Source of the DNA: Cryptomeria japonica
Lineage: Eukaryota; Streptophyta; Pinopsida; Cupressales; Cupressaceae
Length of the DNA stretch: 64,000 nucleotides
Reading direction: 5' to 3'
Assembly (NCBI RefSeq): GCF_030272615.1
Contig: NC_081408.1
Span: forward strand, 309,392,450-309,456,449
Below, in pieces: positions 50,713 through 62,800 of this stretch (its first letter is position 1; each line of letters starts with the position of its first letter). The position numbers and the translations under genes are program-made. The notes beneath the pieces were generated by a model that did not search any database, was not told the DNA's origin, and saw nothing but the letters and a program-made list of their open reading frames with translations.

Positions 50713-51387
50713 TTGCTTGGGTGTAACAACAAGGACATCCCTATCTGGAAATTCTACCTTCATTGGTTGCTTATCTAGTAGTGGTGCTTCAGCTAATTGA
50801 TTTGCAATTACTTGTCCCTTGATAGCCCGACGCTCTGTGTATTGGATATCAAACTCACTGAGAATCATGACCCATTTAGCTAATCTGCCTGTAAGAGTTG
50901 TTTTACTGAGTAAATACTTGAGAGGATCAATTTTTGCTACTAGCTTGATTGTGTAAGCTAGCATGTAATGTCGGAACTTTTGAGAGGCGAATACCATAGC
51001 TAAACAAGCCTTCTCAATGAACGTGTAATTCAGCTCATATCCATTTAATGTTCTACTAATATAATATATAGATCGTTCCTTTCCTTCTTGATCTTCTTGT
51101 GCTAAGAGTGCCCCCAATGATATGTCCGTTGTTGATATGTAGAGAATAAGTGGCTTCCCTTCTATTGGTGGTACCAGAACTGGTGGATTTATTAGATATT
51201 GCTTGATTTGATAGAATGACTCTGCGCACTTGGCTTCCCATCTGAACGGTATGTTCTTATGTAGCAAATGATTGAACGGTAAACTTTTATCTGCTAATTG
51301 GGCTATGAATCACCTGATTGATTGTAGCCATCCTTGTAGAGATCTGAGTCGACTAGTGTTCTTAGGAGGTGGCATCTCCATGATGGC
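50713..51387 (-). pseudogene. Gypsy-type RNase H
   Basis: FRWEAKCAESFYQIKQYL, LILYISTTDISLGALLAQED, RSIYYISRTLNGYELNY, IEKACLAMVFASQKFRHYML and LTGRLAKWVMILSEFDIQY follow the RT in the normal order. A TAG stop lies near 51390 where Gln is expected, and a TGA near 51313 where Arg is expected. The first Asp of the active site appears replaced by Ser/Thr (YISTTD). Confidence 0.88.
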
Positions 51388-52251
51388 CTATACCTTCGCT
51401 AGATCTACTTCAATGCCCTTTGCTGAAACAATGTAGCCTAATAATTTGCTTGATGTTACCCCAAAGACACACTTCTTAGGGTTTAGCCTGACTTGGAATT
51501 TCTCCAATCTTTGAAATATTTTATCTAATATGCCCAGATGTTCTGCCCAGGTAAATGACTTAGCCAGTAAATCATCCACATAGTCCTCCATGAAGGTATG
51601 CATCATATCATGAAAGATTGTCGTCATCGCTCTTTGATAAGTTGCCCTAGCATTCTTCAAGCCAAAAGGCGTGACATTCCAACAATACATTCCCCAAGGA
51701 TAGGTGAATGCTTTTTTATCTTGATCCTCTAGTACTTTCTTGATTTGATTATAGCCAAAGAAACCATCCATTAATGATAACATTGTATGGCCTGTTGTGA
51801 GGTCTACAATTATGTTTATGCTGGGCAAAGGAAAGTCATCCTTTGGATAGGCTTAGTTAACATCTCTAAAATATGTACATATTCTGATGCTTCCATCTGG
51901 TTCTGAAACTGGCACAATGTTTGAAATCCATTTAGCATAGTCTATAGGTCGAATAAATCCGACGTCTAATAACTTCTTTATTTCAGCTTTGACCATTAAT
52001 GCTACATGCGGATTCATCTTTCTTAACTTTTTCTTGACTGGCTTAGCTCCTAGAGAAATAGATAAATGATGCATGATTAAGTTTGGATCAATTCTAGGCA
52101 TATTTGCATAGGACCAAGCAAAATTGATTTTCTTTTCTTCGAAAAATCTGATAAACTCTGGGTTTTCCTCTTTTGTCAATGATTCGGGTAGGTGTATGTT
52201 TTTAGCTGCTTCTTCTGTACCAATGTTGATTGATTGAGTGGGCTCAATCAA
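51388..52251 (-). pseudogene. Tat-type reverse transcriptase
   Basis: Minus strand, one frame with one stop near 51850. Landmarks are FAWSYANMPRIDPNLIMHHL, VKAEIKKLLDVGFIRPIDYA, IVPVSEPDGSIRICTYFRD, DGFFGYNQI, FTYPWGMYCWNVTPFGLKNA, RATYQRAM and the catalytic EDYVDDLLAKS (YVDD at about 51571-51582). LLGYIVSAKGIEVD ends the domain. A frameshift near 52250 separates it from the upstream linker. Confidence 0.92.
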
Positions 52252-53042
52252 TATGGGTAATCTCTCCTGATAGTGTTCACAGAGTGTGTCAAGTCTCCCA
52301 TCCGTAGGTGCCTTAAAAAGGTTTTCGTGCCCTCAGATGTGTCCTTTATTTTGACTTTTTTGTGATCTAGTGCTGCCATTGACTGGTTTTCAACATTAGA
52401 TCCTTTATTTCTTTCATTTTTGCAACTGAGAGACTTGGTACCCTCCCAATTGCAGATATCGTTATTTTGTTCACTGGTAGAGTTTGTTTCCGGGTTGACA
52501 GTACATAGGTAATGGAAAATGGATTCATCATCTAGGAAAATAGGTATGTCATGGTGTTCAGGTTCATCCCAGTCTATTAAATCAGGAAATACAAGCGGTA
52601 AAGAGTCATTTGGTGGGTCGAGGTCGGTTGCGGTAAGTGTCATGATAGAGGTATTGTTAAGGTTGTCTGGGATAATGATTAAGTTAATTATATTGTCAAG
52701 GTCTTTGATGGTATCATCTTATGCGTAGACTTGCTCGTAGTATCGCTGCTCATTTTCCTTAGCTTCGTAGATATGTTGTGGACCAAATTCAAGTAATCTA
52801 GACCCTGTGGCTTGTCCTTCTTGAGAAAGGGGTGTATGAATAGCACCTTTAGGGACATCTTCAATAACATTTGAACAACTACCCCATTCATAGTCATTAG
52901 AATCAGTTTCAGAAGTACTGTCCCAGAGCCTTTCAGTGTTGTTGATAGGTATGTTGTAAGGTGAAAAGAGATCCCTGATAATTGATACCAATTTGGTAGT
53001 TTTCTTTGATTCCAAATTAGAACCTGCTTTTACTCTTTGCAT
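52252..53042 (-). pseudogene. Protease-RT linker of the Tat-type polyprotein
   Basis: It is in the same frame as the G-patch segment, with a stop near 52717. It is acidic and Asn/Ser-rich (DSTSETDSNDYEWGS, DLIDWDEPEHHDIPIFLDD). No enzymatic domain was recognised. Variable acidic linkers at this position are common in Tat elements. Confidence 0.65.
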
Positions 53043-53354
53043 TTGTTCATATACTGTTTCTCCTTGGGGAGGAGTGCTTTCTTCAGGAGGTGGTTCTACC
53101 TTGTTTTGAATAGGTTCTTAAACATGGTGTACTTCCTCATAAGATGCTTCTTCTCTTTGAATGGCCAACTCCTCTTATTGTTTCTCTTTTTCCTGGTGCT
53201 CTCCCTCTTTCCTTATTGTCTTTTCTGCTTGGTGTAGTGTCTCTTGCCATGAGTCCTCATTGTATTTCTTCTTTGCTTTCCACTGAGGTTTTTGAAATTT
53301 ATTTTGCTTCTCCCTCGGGGGTATGTTGCGTCCATATCCCAACCCTGTTTTGTC

Positions 53355-53855
53355 TCAAGAAAACTGTGAAGGAGGGTCCAATGGTTCTATAATGCCTTCT
53401 TGATGCTTGCCTATAGGTCCTTTGCTATTGTATCCCATATGTTGCATGATCAAGAATCCTTTTCCATATTGTTGTGTTGGTATGGATACCTCCATAGTAG
53501 CAGCTCTGACTTCTTCCTCATCCTTGTATAACCAGCTAACGATGTCTTTCTCTTTTGATTCTTGTGCTAGGGTGCCTAATTGAATAAACTTGCCATCAAA
53601 CTTGGTGATGGGTTGTGTTGCTTGATGTGTCGATGCAGAAGGTTGCCCATGAGATTTTGGTGATGCTGGAAATTTGGATAGACACATGGGTTCAAAAGAG
53701 TATTCTCCCATGCCTTGCTCTTTGATTTTCATCTTTTGTTTGAAATCTATTGATAAAGATTTGAGCTTTTCTTGATGATGATCTAATATTGAGGAAGTTT
53801 GAGCTTCCCTATTATATGGAACCAAGCTATCTTGGGCTGCCCCATAGCATTGCAA
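53355..53855 (-). pseudogene. G-patch-containing segment after the protease
   Basis: The C-terminal 40 residues (about 53365-53475) read YGKGFLIMQHMGYNSKGPIG then KHQEGIIEPL, which fits the G-patch pattern (Gly-rich, hhxxMG, GxGhGK, GI.EP). G-patches bind RNA or activate helicases in host proteins, and one follows the protease in betaretroviruses. The preceding part is polar and not recognised. It is in a different frame from the protease, with the shift near 53820. Confidence 0.7.
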
Positions 53856-54412
53856 TGTTGAAAGGGATTATTGTCAGCTGATATGGAAATCTCCTGCCCA
53901 TTGTATGGGAATTTGACACACTGATGGTAGGTTGATGGTACTGCATGCATTTCATGTATCCAAGGATGACCCAATAAAATATTGTATGTTAAGTCTATGT
54001 CTAAGACTTGGCACATAGTGTCCCTTTGTATCGGTCCTACCCGAATAGGTAGTATCATTGTTCCCTTGGATGATCTTTCTTCATCATCATATGCCTTGAT
54101 GATGCTCTTTTTGTGTGGATCAATAGACTGCTCAGAGAAGCCTAATGCACAAATAAGTTTTAAGGTACAAATATTGAGACCAGCTCCTCCATCTATTAAT
54201 ACTCTTTTAACTCGATGCTTGTAGACTAAGAATTCAATATGAAGGGGAGTATTATGTGGATGACTCAAAGAGATATTATCATGTTCGGAAAAGGTGAGAT
54301 TATGAGGCTCTATCATGTAAGCCACCATGGCTTGAAATGTGGCAATATACAGATCATGAGGTACATTTGTTTCAACAAGTGCTTGTTCCAATATGTCCTT
54401 ATATTTTGGCAA
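53783..54412 (-). pseudogene. Tat-type aspartic protease (retropepsin-like)
   Basis: VKRVLIDGGAGLNICTL carries the catalytic Asp (codon at about 54191-54193), followed by GTMILPIRVGPIQRDTMCQV, TYNILLGHPWIHEMHAVPST and HQCVKFPYNG. It is in the same frame as gag, with no stop in the protease itself. It is homologous to the protease-like segment of LTR element 1, where the motif is altered. Confidence 0.87.
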
Positions 54413-54538
54413 GAGTTTGAGTAACTCGAGTACGAATATCTGAGAAGGAGTTCATCGCAATTGACTTACCAAATCATATTGAGTCTTGGGGATAGTGGTT
54501 GATGTTGATGTATGCCCTTTCAAGACATATTTTTGAGC

Positions 54539-56821
54539 TCAAGTTGTCACATTGATTGATGCATGGTCTTGTTTGTCTTTGATCTTTATGACGTTTATCT
54601 GATTATCCTCTATTGATATGTGATTGATAGTGTTGTTGTATAGATGATTTATGCGAGCTCCCCGTGTATCGTTTGATGATGAAGCTCCTTCCTTGTTGTA
54701 ATTTGGAAGAGGATTTTTAAAGGCATCATGATCACCATTCGTTTTGAGACCATCAACCATTAAATCACCTCTATTGATCATGTCTTGAACAATGTTTTTA
54801 AGCCTCATGCAATAATTTATGTGATGTCCTTTGTTTCGATGAAAATCACATAAATGTGAGTCATTCCACCAAGGTGGTTTGATCTGGGGTTCGAAATTGT
54901 TTATGGCTAGCAATGTGATAATCTTGTTTTCCAGGAGTTCTCAGAATGCTGATTCTAAGGATTGCCCCAATGGTGTGTAGATGCGTCTATTTGGGAAATT
55001 ATTTGTGTTACCCCTTGGATTTGGATTAGTTCCTCGATTAGTGTTGTTACCTTGGGTATTGTTGTTGGTGTTTGTATTTGAAGGTCCCTAATTGGTATTT
55101 TGAGGATAAGTGTTAGTGCCTTGGTTAACACCCTTTTGATTCTTGGTAGCTTGCAGATTACCTGATAAAGCCAATACTGGTTGTTTGGACTTCATATCAT
55201 TAGCATCAGTTCCTCCCTCATTAACAACATTTTTGTTTTTGGTCCAGAATCTGGATTTGTCTAAAGTGGTGTTGTTGTTTTGGTTGTTAAAGTGAGAGTT
55301 GGATGATTTAGTTCCTTCTTTGAATAACTTCAATGTCCCTTTCTTGATGCATGCTTCCTCTACATGGATGTCATTTTCGATCAACTTGGCAAAAGATGGT
55401 ATGCACTAGAGCTTGAGTAGATAACTCATCTCACTATTCAGATTGTTGATAAAGATTTCCATCTTTTCCTTTTCAGGCACATCTCGAGGATATCTCGAAA
55501 CCATCCATCTCTAACATTGAAGAAACACCATGAATGTTTCATTGTTTTTTTGTTTGGTATTACATACATCCAACATGGTGATCGCGTGTTGAATATTGTA
55601 GGAGTATTGTGTGATAAATTTATTTACCAACTCATCAAAGGATCTGATGGGAGGTGTAAGTTTAGACAACTACTCCATTGTTTTCCCTCCCAAACTTCTT
55701 GGGAATAGCCTCATCAAATAAGTGTCATTGTGAGCAAATTCAAGGCTCATGGTACAAAACTCCCGAACATGATCACGGGGATCACTCTTACCATCATGTT
55801 TATCATATTTGGGTATATCTGAATTTAAGGGAAAAGGTATCATGTTTAATCTCCTATCAAAGGGGTAAGGACAAATTTTGTTTAAGGAGTACCGCATTGT
55901 GGTCCCTTGTTGCATGTCATGCATTTGTCTTTGCAGCATTTGAATTTGTTGTGTGAGAGCAACCATGAGCACATTTGTTTGCCAAGGGAAAGGTTCTTCT
56001 CTTTCATTATCCCTAGTTCAGGCATGGGTTTGTTCAGGTATGTTATGTTGTTTAGGTATGTTTTGTCATTCAGGTATGTTTTTAGGGGCACGTGTTTCCT
56101 CTTCTCTCTATTTCTCTTGATAAGAATAATTTTGAGACCTCGTCCTAAAGATTTGTTCATCAACCTTCCTTAAGTTTTCAGTATCAAAGTCTTCAGGAAG
56201 TCTAACTCCTTTGCTTGTTAGCATGAGCATGTATTTTTCTTTGTCAGCTTCTATGATTCTTTCCATAAGTTTTTGGAATGAGGGGTTTTCTTGACATTAT
56301 TGAAGAAGCTCCGCAGTGATCTATGTTTCTCCTAGATCAGTATAATCAAATAGGTTTGATAATCTTTGACCCATACTAGATTCTGGTTGTGGTTCGCTTT
56401 GCTTGTTTCATTGAGAGCGAGTGACAACGGGCATCTAGTAGAAACTTTCTATGACAAAAGGAACAAACTCCTCTTCTTCTCGTTGTTCGGGGGTTGGTGG
56501 TTCAAATTGATCTATATTATAAGTGATGCAGGCTTTTGGTATGAAAGCGGGGTTGATCTTTCCTCCACGATTCAAGCGTTGATTGAATACTGATTTTTGG
56601 CAAAAGGCTCTGCTTTTAAATGGTTCTTCGTCAAATTTGTTTGACTTGCCTTGAAGATACAACTGCATATGATGGAGAATGGTGCGATGTGATTTGAAGA
56701 GTTGACGATTTATGTAGAGAAATTTGTTTCGTTTGGCAAGTGTTTTGGAACTAGGTTGTTGTTTCTTCAACTCAGTTTTGTGATGAAGACTTTTTCTTCT
56801 CAAAATATGAGGAGAGGTCAT
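54539..56821 (-). pseudogene. Tat-type Gag
   Basis: Minus strand, one frame from ATG at 56821, with about ten stops (for example near 56434, 55669, 55086). The N-terminal part is basic. The Gag core at about 55400-55900 has IPKYDKHDGKSDPRDHVREF, RLFPRSLGGKTMEW-like and FDELVNKFITQYSYNI. An Asn-rich stretch (NTNTNNNTQGNNTN) follows. A zinc-knuckle-like CDFHRNKGHHINYC lies at about 54800-54845. It forms the particle and binds RNA in active elements. The same frame continues into the protease. Confidence 0.86.
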
Positions 56822-57296
56822 ACATGAGTGATCAATGGTTTCCTTTGTTTTGTTTGGATTGAGATACTTCGTTTGAAAACTGAAGCCTACTTTATCAGGT
56901 ACAGGTTTAGATTCGCCTCGAGGACAAAGTGCGTCAAATGATATGGATAAGAGTTTCCCAATAAGGAGACTCGATTTGACAACTTAAGTTTACACTAGGT
57001 ATAATTGTTTGATAGAATCCATTTAGATGGCAGACCTTTTAATCAATCTGATGGTGCTCCCTGATTTTGATTGGATAAAGTCTTCTCTAGCTAGTTTTAG
57101 ATTCGACAATTGTTATTCTAAGGATTCTTTCTTGATTGTTGGAATATTTTCTCTGATGTTCTGGTTCAAATTATGATTGGTGAATTCGACTAAGGATCCA
57201 AGAGGGTATTCAAGACTAACGATAAAATTTTCAAAAATTGCTTGGTTCACTCTCTATTTTTCTAAGTTTTACCCATGGACTAAGATAGAGACAGGA

Positions 57297-57637
57297 TGTG
57301 CTAATGTGTGATCTAGATGCGCTATTCAAAGCCACCTATGCGCTAAGATGCCTGCGCTATGCGCTAACTCAAATCTTTGAAATTTGTTTTGGCTGGGAAG
57401 ATCAAGTGCTATTATGTCATGAATATGCGCTAAAGTTTAGACTCAATGCGCTAAGGTTTGCCCCCAATGCACTAGACTAATGCTTGAAAGCGCTAATATG
57501 GTCTCCTGAAGCGCTAGTGAAATGTTTATCAGGAAGATAAGTGTTATGCACTAGCTTGATGAATAAAAGTGCTAAGGTTGGGTTGGTACGCACTAGATAA
57601 TGTTTTAGATGCGCTAAGAAGTTGCTTTTATGCGCTA
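57297..57637 (-). repeat. TAGCGCA array B in the gag leader
   Basis: On the plus strand the core TGCGCTA (TAGCGCA on the element sense strand) or a variant starts at 57297, 57318, 57339, 57360, 57405, 57426, 57447, 57468, 57489, 57510, 57547, 57568, 57589, 57610 and 57631, with one extra core at 57353. Steps are 21 bp except 45 and 37. Confidence 0.92.
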
Positions 57638-59147
57638 AACTTTCTTGATTGCTTTGTTTTTGGCTTTTTGGTAATTCTTAACACTTGTTTTATTTTTTAT
57701 GGATGATTTTCTGAGAATATAAATTGAAAACACAACATGAAAGAGACAACCAATTTTGCCTATGCTAACAGATAGTGTATGTTTTGCGAGGATGTGTTCA
57801 AATCCCCAATGTTTTCATAGGTTTGGATACAAAGAATACAAATCAGACAGACTCTTTATTCAAGGGTCATCAACAATATCATAGCCCACTAGTCTCAATA
57901 CTCCGTCAGCTCAAATAGTTGTGTCACCCCCTAGGGGGCTCCCAATTTTTTGCCTTTTGCCAGAAATTAACCCAAAGTGAATTGCTTCACAATTGGGTAG
58001 TTATCTTGGGAGATATATGGTGAGTAATCTTGGGGGTGAATTCTTCCCCACCCTTGTACTATGATATTGCCAATGTTTGGATACTAACTTGGCTCAAGGT
58101 TTCTATTGCTAAAGTTCATAATCAAGCTTCATGTTCGGTCTTCAGTGATAAACTCCCTCGAGAGGCTTCCCAACCTTTAGAAAAAAGGCTTTAAGTATCA
58201 TAAAGATACTGGGGGAAGGCTTATCACTGAGCAAAACTGTTGAAGGGAATTTCATCATCCTCCACTTTTGATTATAGTGGGTTGGATCACTTGGCGATAA
58301 AGTCATTCCCACTTAGGTTGTTTCCCTCTCACTAACCATTTAAATGGCGCTCTAAGAGAAACTCGAGAGGGCAGACCTGCTAAAGTTTTCAAGTACTTGA
58401 AATACAGAAAACATAAGAGTGGTTTGACTTTTTGGTCACCCAGTTAAAGGGAGAGCATATACCTTCCACTTTCGAAACAAAGCAATCAAGTTCTTTTTAC
58501 CCCTCAAGGCAATGATTTTCTAATTTTTATTGGGAGATGTTGCTCCAAAAAGGCATGGTGTTCTTTTTAAATCCTCATAGAAAAAGTGTGTATTTTCAAA
58601 ATAAATGCTTGAATCAAAACTCGGTCAACAAAGAAAATTTGCGATTTTGGTCAACAAAATGTAAATTCAAAAGGGGGAGGATTTCCCTCTTTTTGTTTTG
58701 TCTAGAATTTGAAAGTGATGTTCTTTTACTTGTGCAAAATAAAGTGGATCCTTTTAAACACCAAAGGATGGTGAGGTTCATTTTAAAACTTTTGCAAAAA
58801 TAAATTTTGTCTTTGTTCTTTTTAGATCCCAAAATGAAGTGTTTTTATTCCTAAGAAAGCAAGAAACTGATTTTTGTTTGTTGTTCTTTTTAAGTAGCAC
58901 CAAAGGAAAATGAGTTCATTCTTTTTACCAACAGGGAAAATGAAAAACTTCTAATAACTAACTTAGAAAAAGTTAGAAACAAGAATATAATCAAATGCCT
59001 AAAAATAAAAAATCCTCCAATCTTGCAAAACAAAGATTAGTAACCTGCAACAAAACACCAGTTAGCGAAAGATTTTTTTATGTGAACTTCTACAAGTCTA
59101 ACTTTTTGTCTCGGTTACAAATTGTGTTTTTCTCTCTGTTTCTTCTA
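57638..59147 (-). other. Leader of the Tat-type element between the arrays
   Basis: Non-coding, with repeated GTTCTTTTTA strings near 58558, 58815 and 58887. No domain was recognised on either strand. Confidence 0.6.
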
Positions 59148-59400
59148 TGCGCTAATATTCAAAACCGACGCGCTACAAAAAATCATCAATGCGCTAACAG
59201 ACGGCCCTGATGCGCTAAGTTGTTGCTTGGATGCACTGAACTGATGCTTCAATGCGCTAAGGTTTATCAGTTACCAGAAGAATAGTTATGTGCTAATAGG
59301 ATTGCGGGATGCACTAAGTTTTGGGTCTGACACGCTAAACAGTAAGCAGGATGCACTAACAGATAGCCCGGATGTGCTAAAGGAAGGCACCAACGCACTA
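59148..59400 (-). repeat. TAGCGCA array A, next to the primer site
   Basis: Plus-strand cores TGCGCTA or variants start at 59148, 59169, 59190, 59211, 59232, 59253, 59289, 59310, 59331, 59352, 59373 and 59394: ten steps of exactly 21 bp and one of 36. Only the core and its flanks (GA before, A after) are kept between units; the other bases vary. Confidence 0.94.
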
Positions 59401-59470
59401 ACTCAGCCTTTCTGCATACTTACAATGTTAGTCCTACATTAAAAATGATCATTTGTGGGGTTAAAACCCA

Positions 59471-59485
59471 TGGTGCACGCCAAAA
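59471..59485 (-). other. Primer binding site of the Tat-type element
   Basis: On the minus strand TGGCGTGCACCATGG follows the 5' LTR end after a few T. The TGG start suits a tRNA primer; the tRNA was not identified. Confidence 0.7.
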
Positions 59486-59486
59486 A

Positions 59487-60912
59487 TATGTGCAGGAAAA
59501 GTGGGGGGATGAAACGGAAAATGTGATTTCAAAACTAGTCCACACACCAATGGGACTCTTGGTGAAAGTTATGGAGTCATATTGAATAACTCAACTTCCC
59601 AAGGGATGTTCCATTGTTCTCTATCTCACAAGACCCCTCATGCCAATGCCTTTGCTCTTAGATAACTGAGCAAAGTGACTTAGGGATGACAACCATCAGA
59701 ACGAGGGATATTGATCAATCTAGCATGAATGCATTCCTAGTTATGTATGATACTAAATTTAACATGATTTAAACTAGTATGGATATGATAATAAGATGAA
59801 ATGGTTAGTAAAATATCTATCCTAACATGCTATACTAGTCTAATATGATAATGCTATGTTAATTAGAAATGCTTCTAAAAGTGTTTATTTAGATTATTTC
59901 TATTCAAAGAGAGGCTAAATGCTTGATAAAAATGATTTAGATTAGATGCTTAGTAAAATGTCTATAAGTTTGATACTAGAGACTTGGATATGAAATTGGA
60001 GGAATGGGAGCTCTATTTATAGGAAAAACAGGGCAATGAATGGTCGGGATTGGATGATCTTATCAAGGGCGAGGATTGAAAGTTATCAATCCATGTTTAT
60101 AATTCTCACCAATGAAATGGTGACAATTGTCAACATAAGACTGCTTGAGAAGACCTCATGGTTACCTTAGGGGGTAAGGGTTAAGGTTAGGTTAAAGTTA
60201 TCCATTGGATAAAGCTTTTACCCAAAGGATAAACTCTTGTGCAAGGGTTAAAGGAATAACCATGGTCAAAGAAATGAATGCTTGATGAGACCCTTGGGTT
60301 AGATGAGGGTTGAGTTAGAGATGAAGTCTCTAATCATGCAAGAAGGTTAAGTTAACCATTAATGGTTTGGAAGACTTTCAAGGTTAACTTGTTGAAGGCA
60401 TAAAGCCTTTAATGGTTTTCAAAGACTTTGAAGGTTTGAGAAGTGACTTCCCTTTGCTTAGGGATGTGACAATATTTAGGGGATGGGTTTAGGCTAAATT
60501 GGAAGGGATTAGAAGAATCTAGAAGGGGGTTTAGGGAGGCAAGTGGGAGATGTAGGAGAATGCAAGTGGATGGGGATAATTTTAATTAAAATAGATTACT
60601 TTATTTTAACTAAAATAGATGCAACTTGCATAAATACAAGTGCGGGATTTAAATAAATAAATTAGATTTATTTATTTGCAATGAACAATTTAATTAAAAG
60701 GGGAGAAAGGGGAATTAATTAAATAAAATGATTTATTTAATTAAAGGCTATGAGATACTTAGGTGAATTTAATTAAATAAATTGAATAACTTATTTAATC
60801 AAATAGATAATGTGAATAATTTAATTAAACAAAATTTAATTAAATAGAGGAATGATTTTAAAATGAAAATTAAATATTCACTTAGGAAAGTGGTCATTTT
60901 TATACGTCTACA
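59487..60912 (-). repeat. 5' LTR of the Tat-type element
   Basis: 1426 bp, partner of 42470-43938, with TATAAATAG on the minus strand at 60013-60021. The terminal TG/CA is intact at the outer end (TGTAGACG on minus); the inner end has CA changed to TA. Confidence 0.93.
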
Positions 60913-60917
60913 CCCGT
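60913..60917. repeat. Target-site duplication CCCGT, right of the Tat-type element
   Basis: It pairs with 42465-42469. Confidence 0.87.
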
Positions 60918-62337
60918 AGAAAGGTAGAAATCAATAGCAACAAAATATTATAGTTTTATCTTATTTCAAGTATTGCATTCAATTGAGTGCTCTCATTATA
61001 ATTTGAACAAACTAAGACAAACACGGAATCAAACTAGAAGCTAAATTTGAAATTTAATCTTGTAATTACCAACGTGTATGGTAAAGAAGTAAAATGCATT
61101 AAAACAGTGTTGGTTTGTTGTTGTTAAGATCAAATATTAGGAAGAGTTGTTTGGTATTTCTTAAACTTTAAATTGTATAGAAAAACTCTTAATCTATTGT
61201 TAAAAAGACTAGAACCTTAAGGTAAGAATGTTTGTTAAGCATAGTATCTCGTTGAGTTTAATGACCTTGAATTGAATTAGAATGACCTCATGAAATGTTA
61301 AACAATATGAAATCCTTGAGTTGAAAGCACATATATGTAGACATGTGAGTGCAAGACTGCAAGCACATGTACATGTTTACGGTGCCAATTAGACTCTTTT
61401 GACAATTAACATGATTAAGAATGACATAATTGTATTTTGAATGGGTATTGTCCTCATTTATAACACAACAAAAGAATGTACCTAGAATGGTCTAGGTAGT
61501 AACTCTTAACACAAAGTCAAGTGTGACCCTAAATCTTTGTCAGTATGTAGTTACTATGTAAGACAACTTAAATTGTCAGGATGACAAATCCTTGTTTGAA
61601 TGTTCTAGTCGAGTAGGGTGGTGAACAATGGAATTGCATGTTTATTCATGATTGCAACTATGAAAACCTTTGGCCAAGGTTGTGTTATGTAGAATCAAAA
61701 CACTGGGCTCAAATGGCATTAGACCTAACATCTCTTTCACCCTTGTGAAGGGTAGGGCCACTTTTTATAGGAATATGTGTGGGGGACCACCAGGTCTATG
61801 GTTGGAGGTATAGCACCTCGTTGATAATTTCCCTCTATTCAGTTTACTATAATTCTTAAAGCTTCAAAATTGGAATCCGAATGTAGTAAACCCTAAACTC
61901 CTCTTGTACTTTATTTAAATGTTGTTCATAATTAAAGTAGATCTTTATTTTGATTAAGTGCATACTTATGTATTTAATTAGTTAAAAGTTGAAATTACAT
62001 GCTTGTAAAAAAGTTAAGTTTCATATACTTTTAAAAAAATGATACCAATTAAATTAATTTAATTGTTTAATTATTTATTTTAGTGTGTACATAAATGGCA
62101 CCTACTTTGATGGAGTTTTAACATACATGACATACATCCAAAATTGGTAAAAATAGACATCTTGTGGACCCAAAATTGGTAAAACTGATAAGCTAAATCA
62201 ATGATATGTTTCATAAAGTCTAATAGTTAGAGTATGAAGATGATAGATTAGTATGACTTTGTAGACGCTACTAACTAAATTAATGACATGTTTCAGAAAT
62301 TGCAAGAGTTAGACTATGACAACCGATATGATAGATT
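60918..62337. other. AT-rich DNA, nothing recognised
   Basis: No coding, repeat or element signature that I can support was found. Confidence 0.55.
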
Positions 62338-62498
62338 ATGGTAGTTTCTACAACAGGTATCAGCTTGTACTCCACTGCAAGAGTCATGACTAATGGAAAT
62401 GAACTGGTTGGCAATCTTACATGTGACAAAATTCATGTCATCTGGAACTTCTTACATGAAATGTGTTGCATGTCAGGATTGGTGTCAATTTGCAGACG

Positions 62499-62800
62499 TT
62501 ATATCCGCTTCCTGCAGCTGTCAAAGTACAAGTACTTGAACTTACAAATTATATTGCTCGTAGAGGCCATCTCCTCTCCGGTAAAAAGGCCAATTCTTTC
62601 TGTTCGAGTTCGCGGTTTGATGTTGCCCATCTTCACCATGGACTGTGCAAACTGTTTCATTAACAATAGCTCGTCACGACCATAGTAATCCACGATATTC
62701 TTGGTTCCAGATCCTTTGGAATACAACACCTGATCAGAAATCAAGAGTCCCTTTAAACTCTGCACATTCTTGAAATAGTGGTTTTTAATTTGGCAGGGGT
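62499..62800 (-). pseudogene. Class III peroxidase C-terminal exon fragment
   Basis: The minus strand reads NHYFKNVQSLKGLLISDQVL, YS, TKNIVDYYGRDELLL, FAQSMVKMGNIKPRT. This matches the last exon of secreted plant haem peroxidases (YYKNL..KGLL.SDQ, then FA.SM.KMGN). These enzymes act in the cell wall, in lignin formation and oxidative chemistry. The expected end (LTGT.GEIR..C) is garbled from about 62600, and no upstream exons with the haem-ligand histidines were found, so it is a relic. Confidence 0.8.

Larger units (their letters stand above)
42470..60912 (-). mobile_element. Tat-type Ty3/Gypsy LTR retrotransposon, 18.4 kb, full length but decayed
   Basis: Read on the minus strand: 5' LTR 59487-60912, PBS 59471-59485, a leader of 2.7 kb with 21-bp motif arrays, gag 54539-56821, protease, G-patch, linker, RT, RNase H, a second RNase H, integrase to about 48970, a 3' region of 5 kb with an antisense plant-mobile-domain gene (45577 to about 47470), PPT 43939-43952, and 3' LTR 42470-43938. 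The target duplication is CCCGT. Dual RNase H and an antisense extra gene between pol and the 3' LTR are hallmarks of the Tat lineage. All frames carry stops, so the copy is inactive. The two LTRs are similar apart from point changes and a few small deletions. Confidence 0.93.

Noticed and set aside
57297-59400. CRISPR-like array from regularly spaced repeats
   Set aside because: The conserved core is only 7 bp with a 21-bp step, the host is a plant, no cas genes exist, and the arrays lie inside a retrotransposon.
57297-59400. ATGCGCTAA as repeated minimal start-stop frames
   Set aside because: It reads ATG-CGC-TAA only on the strand opposite to the presumed genomic RNA, and array C does not have it in its own transcript sense.
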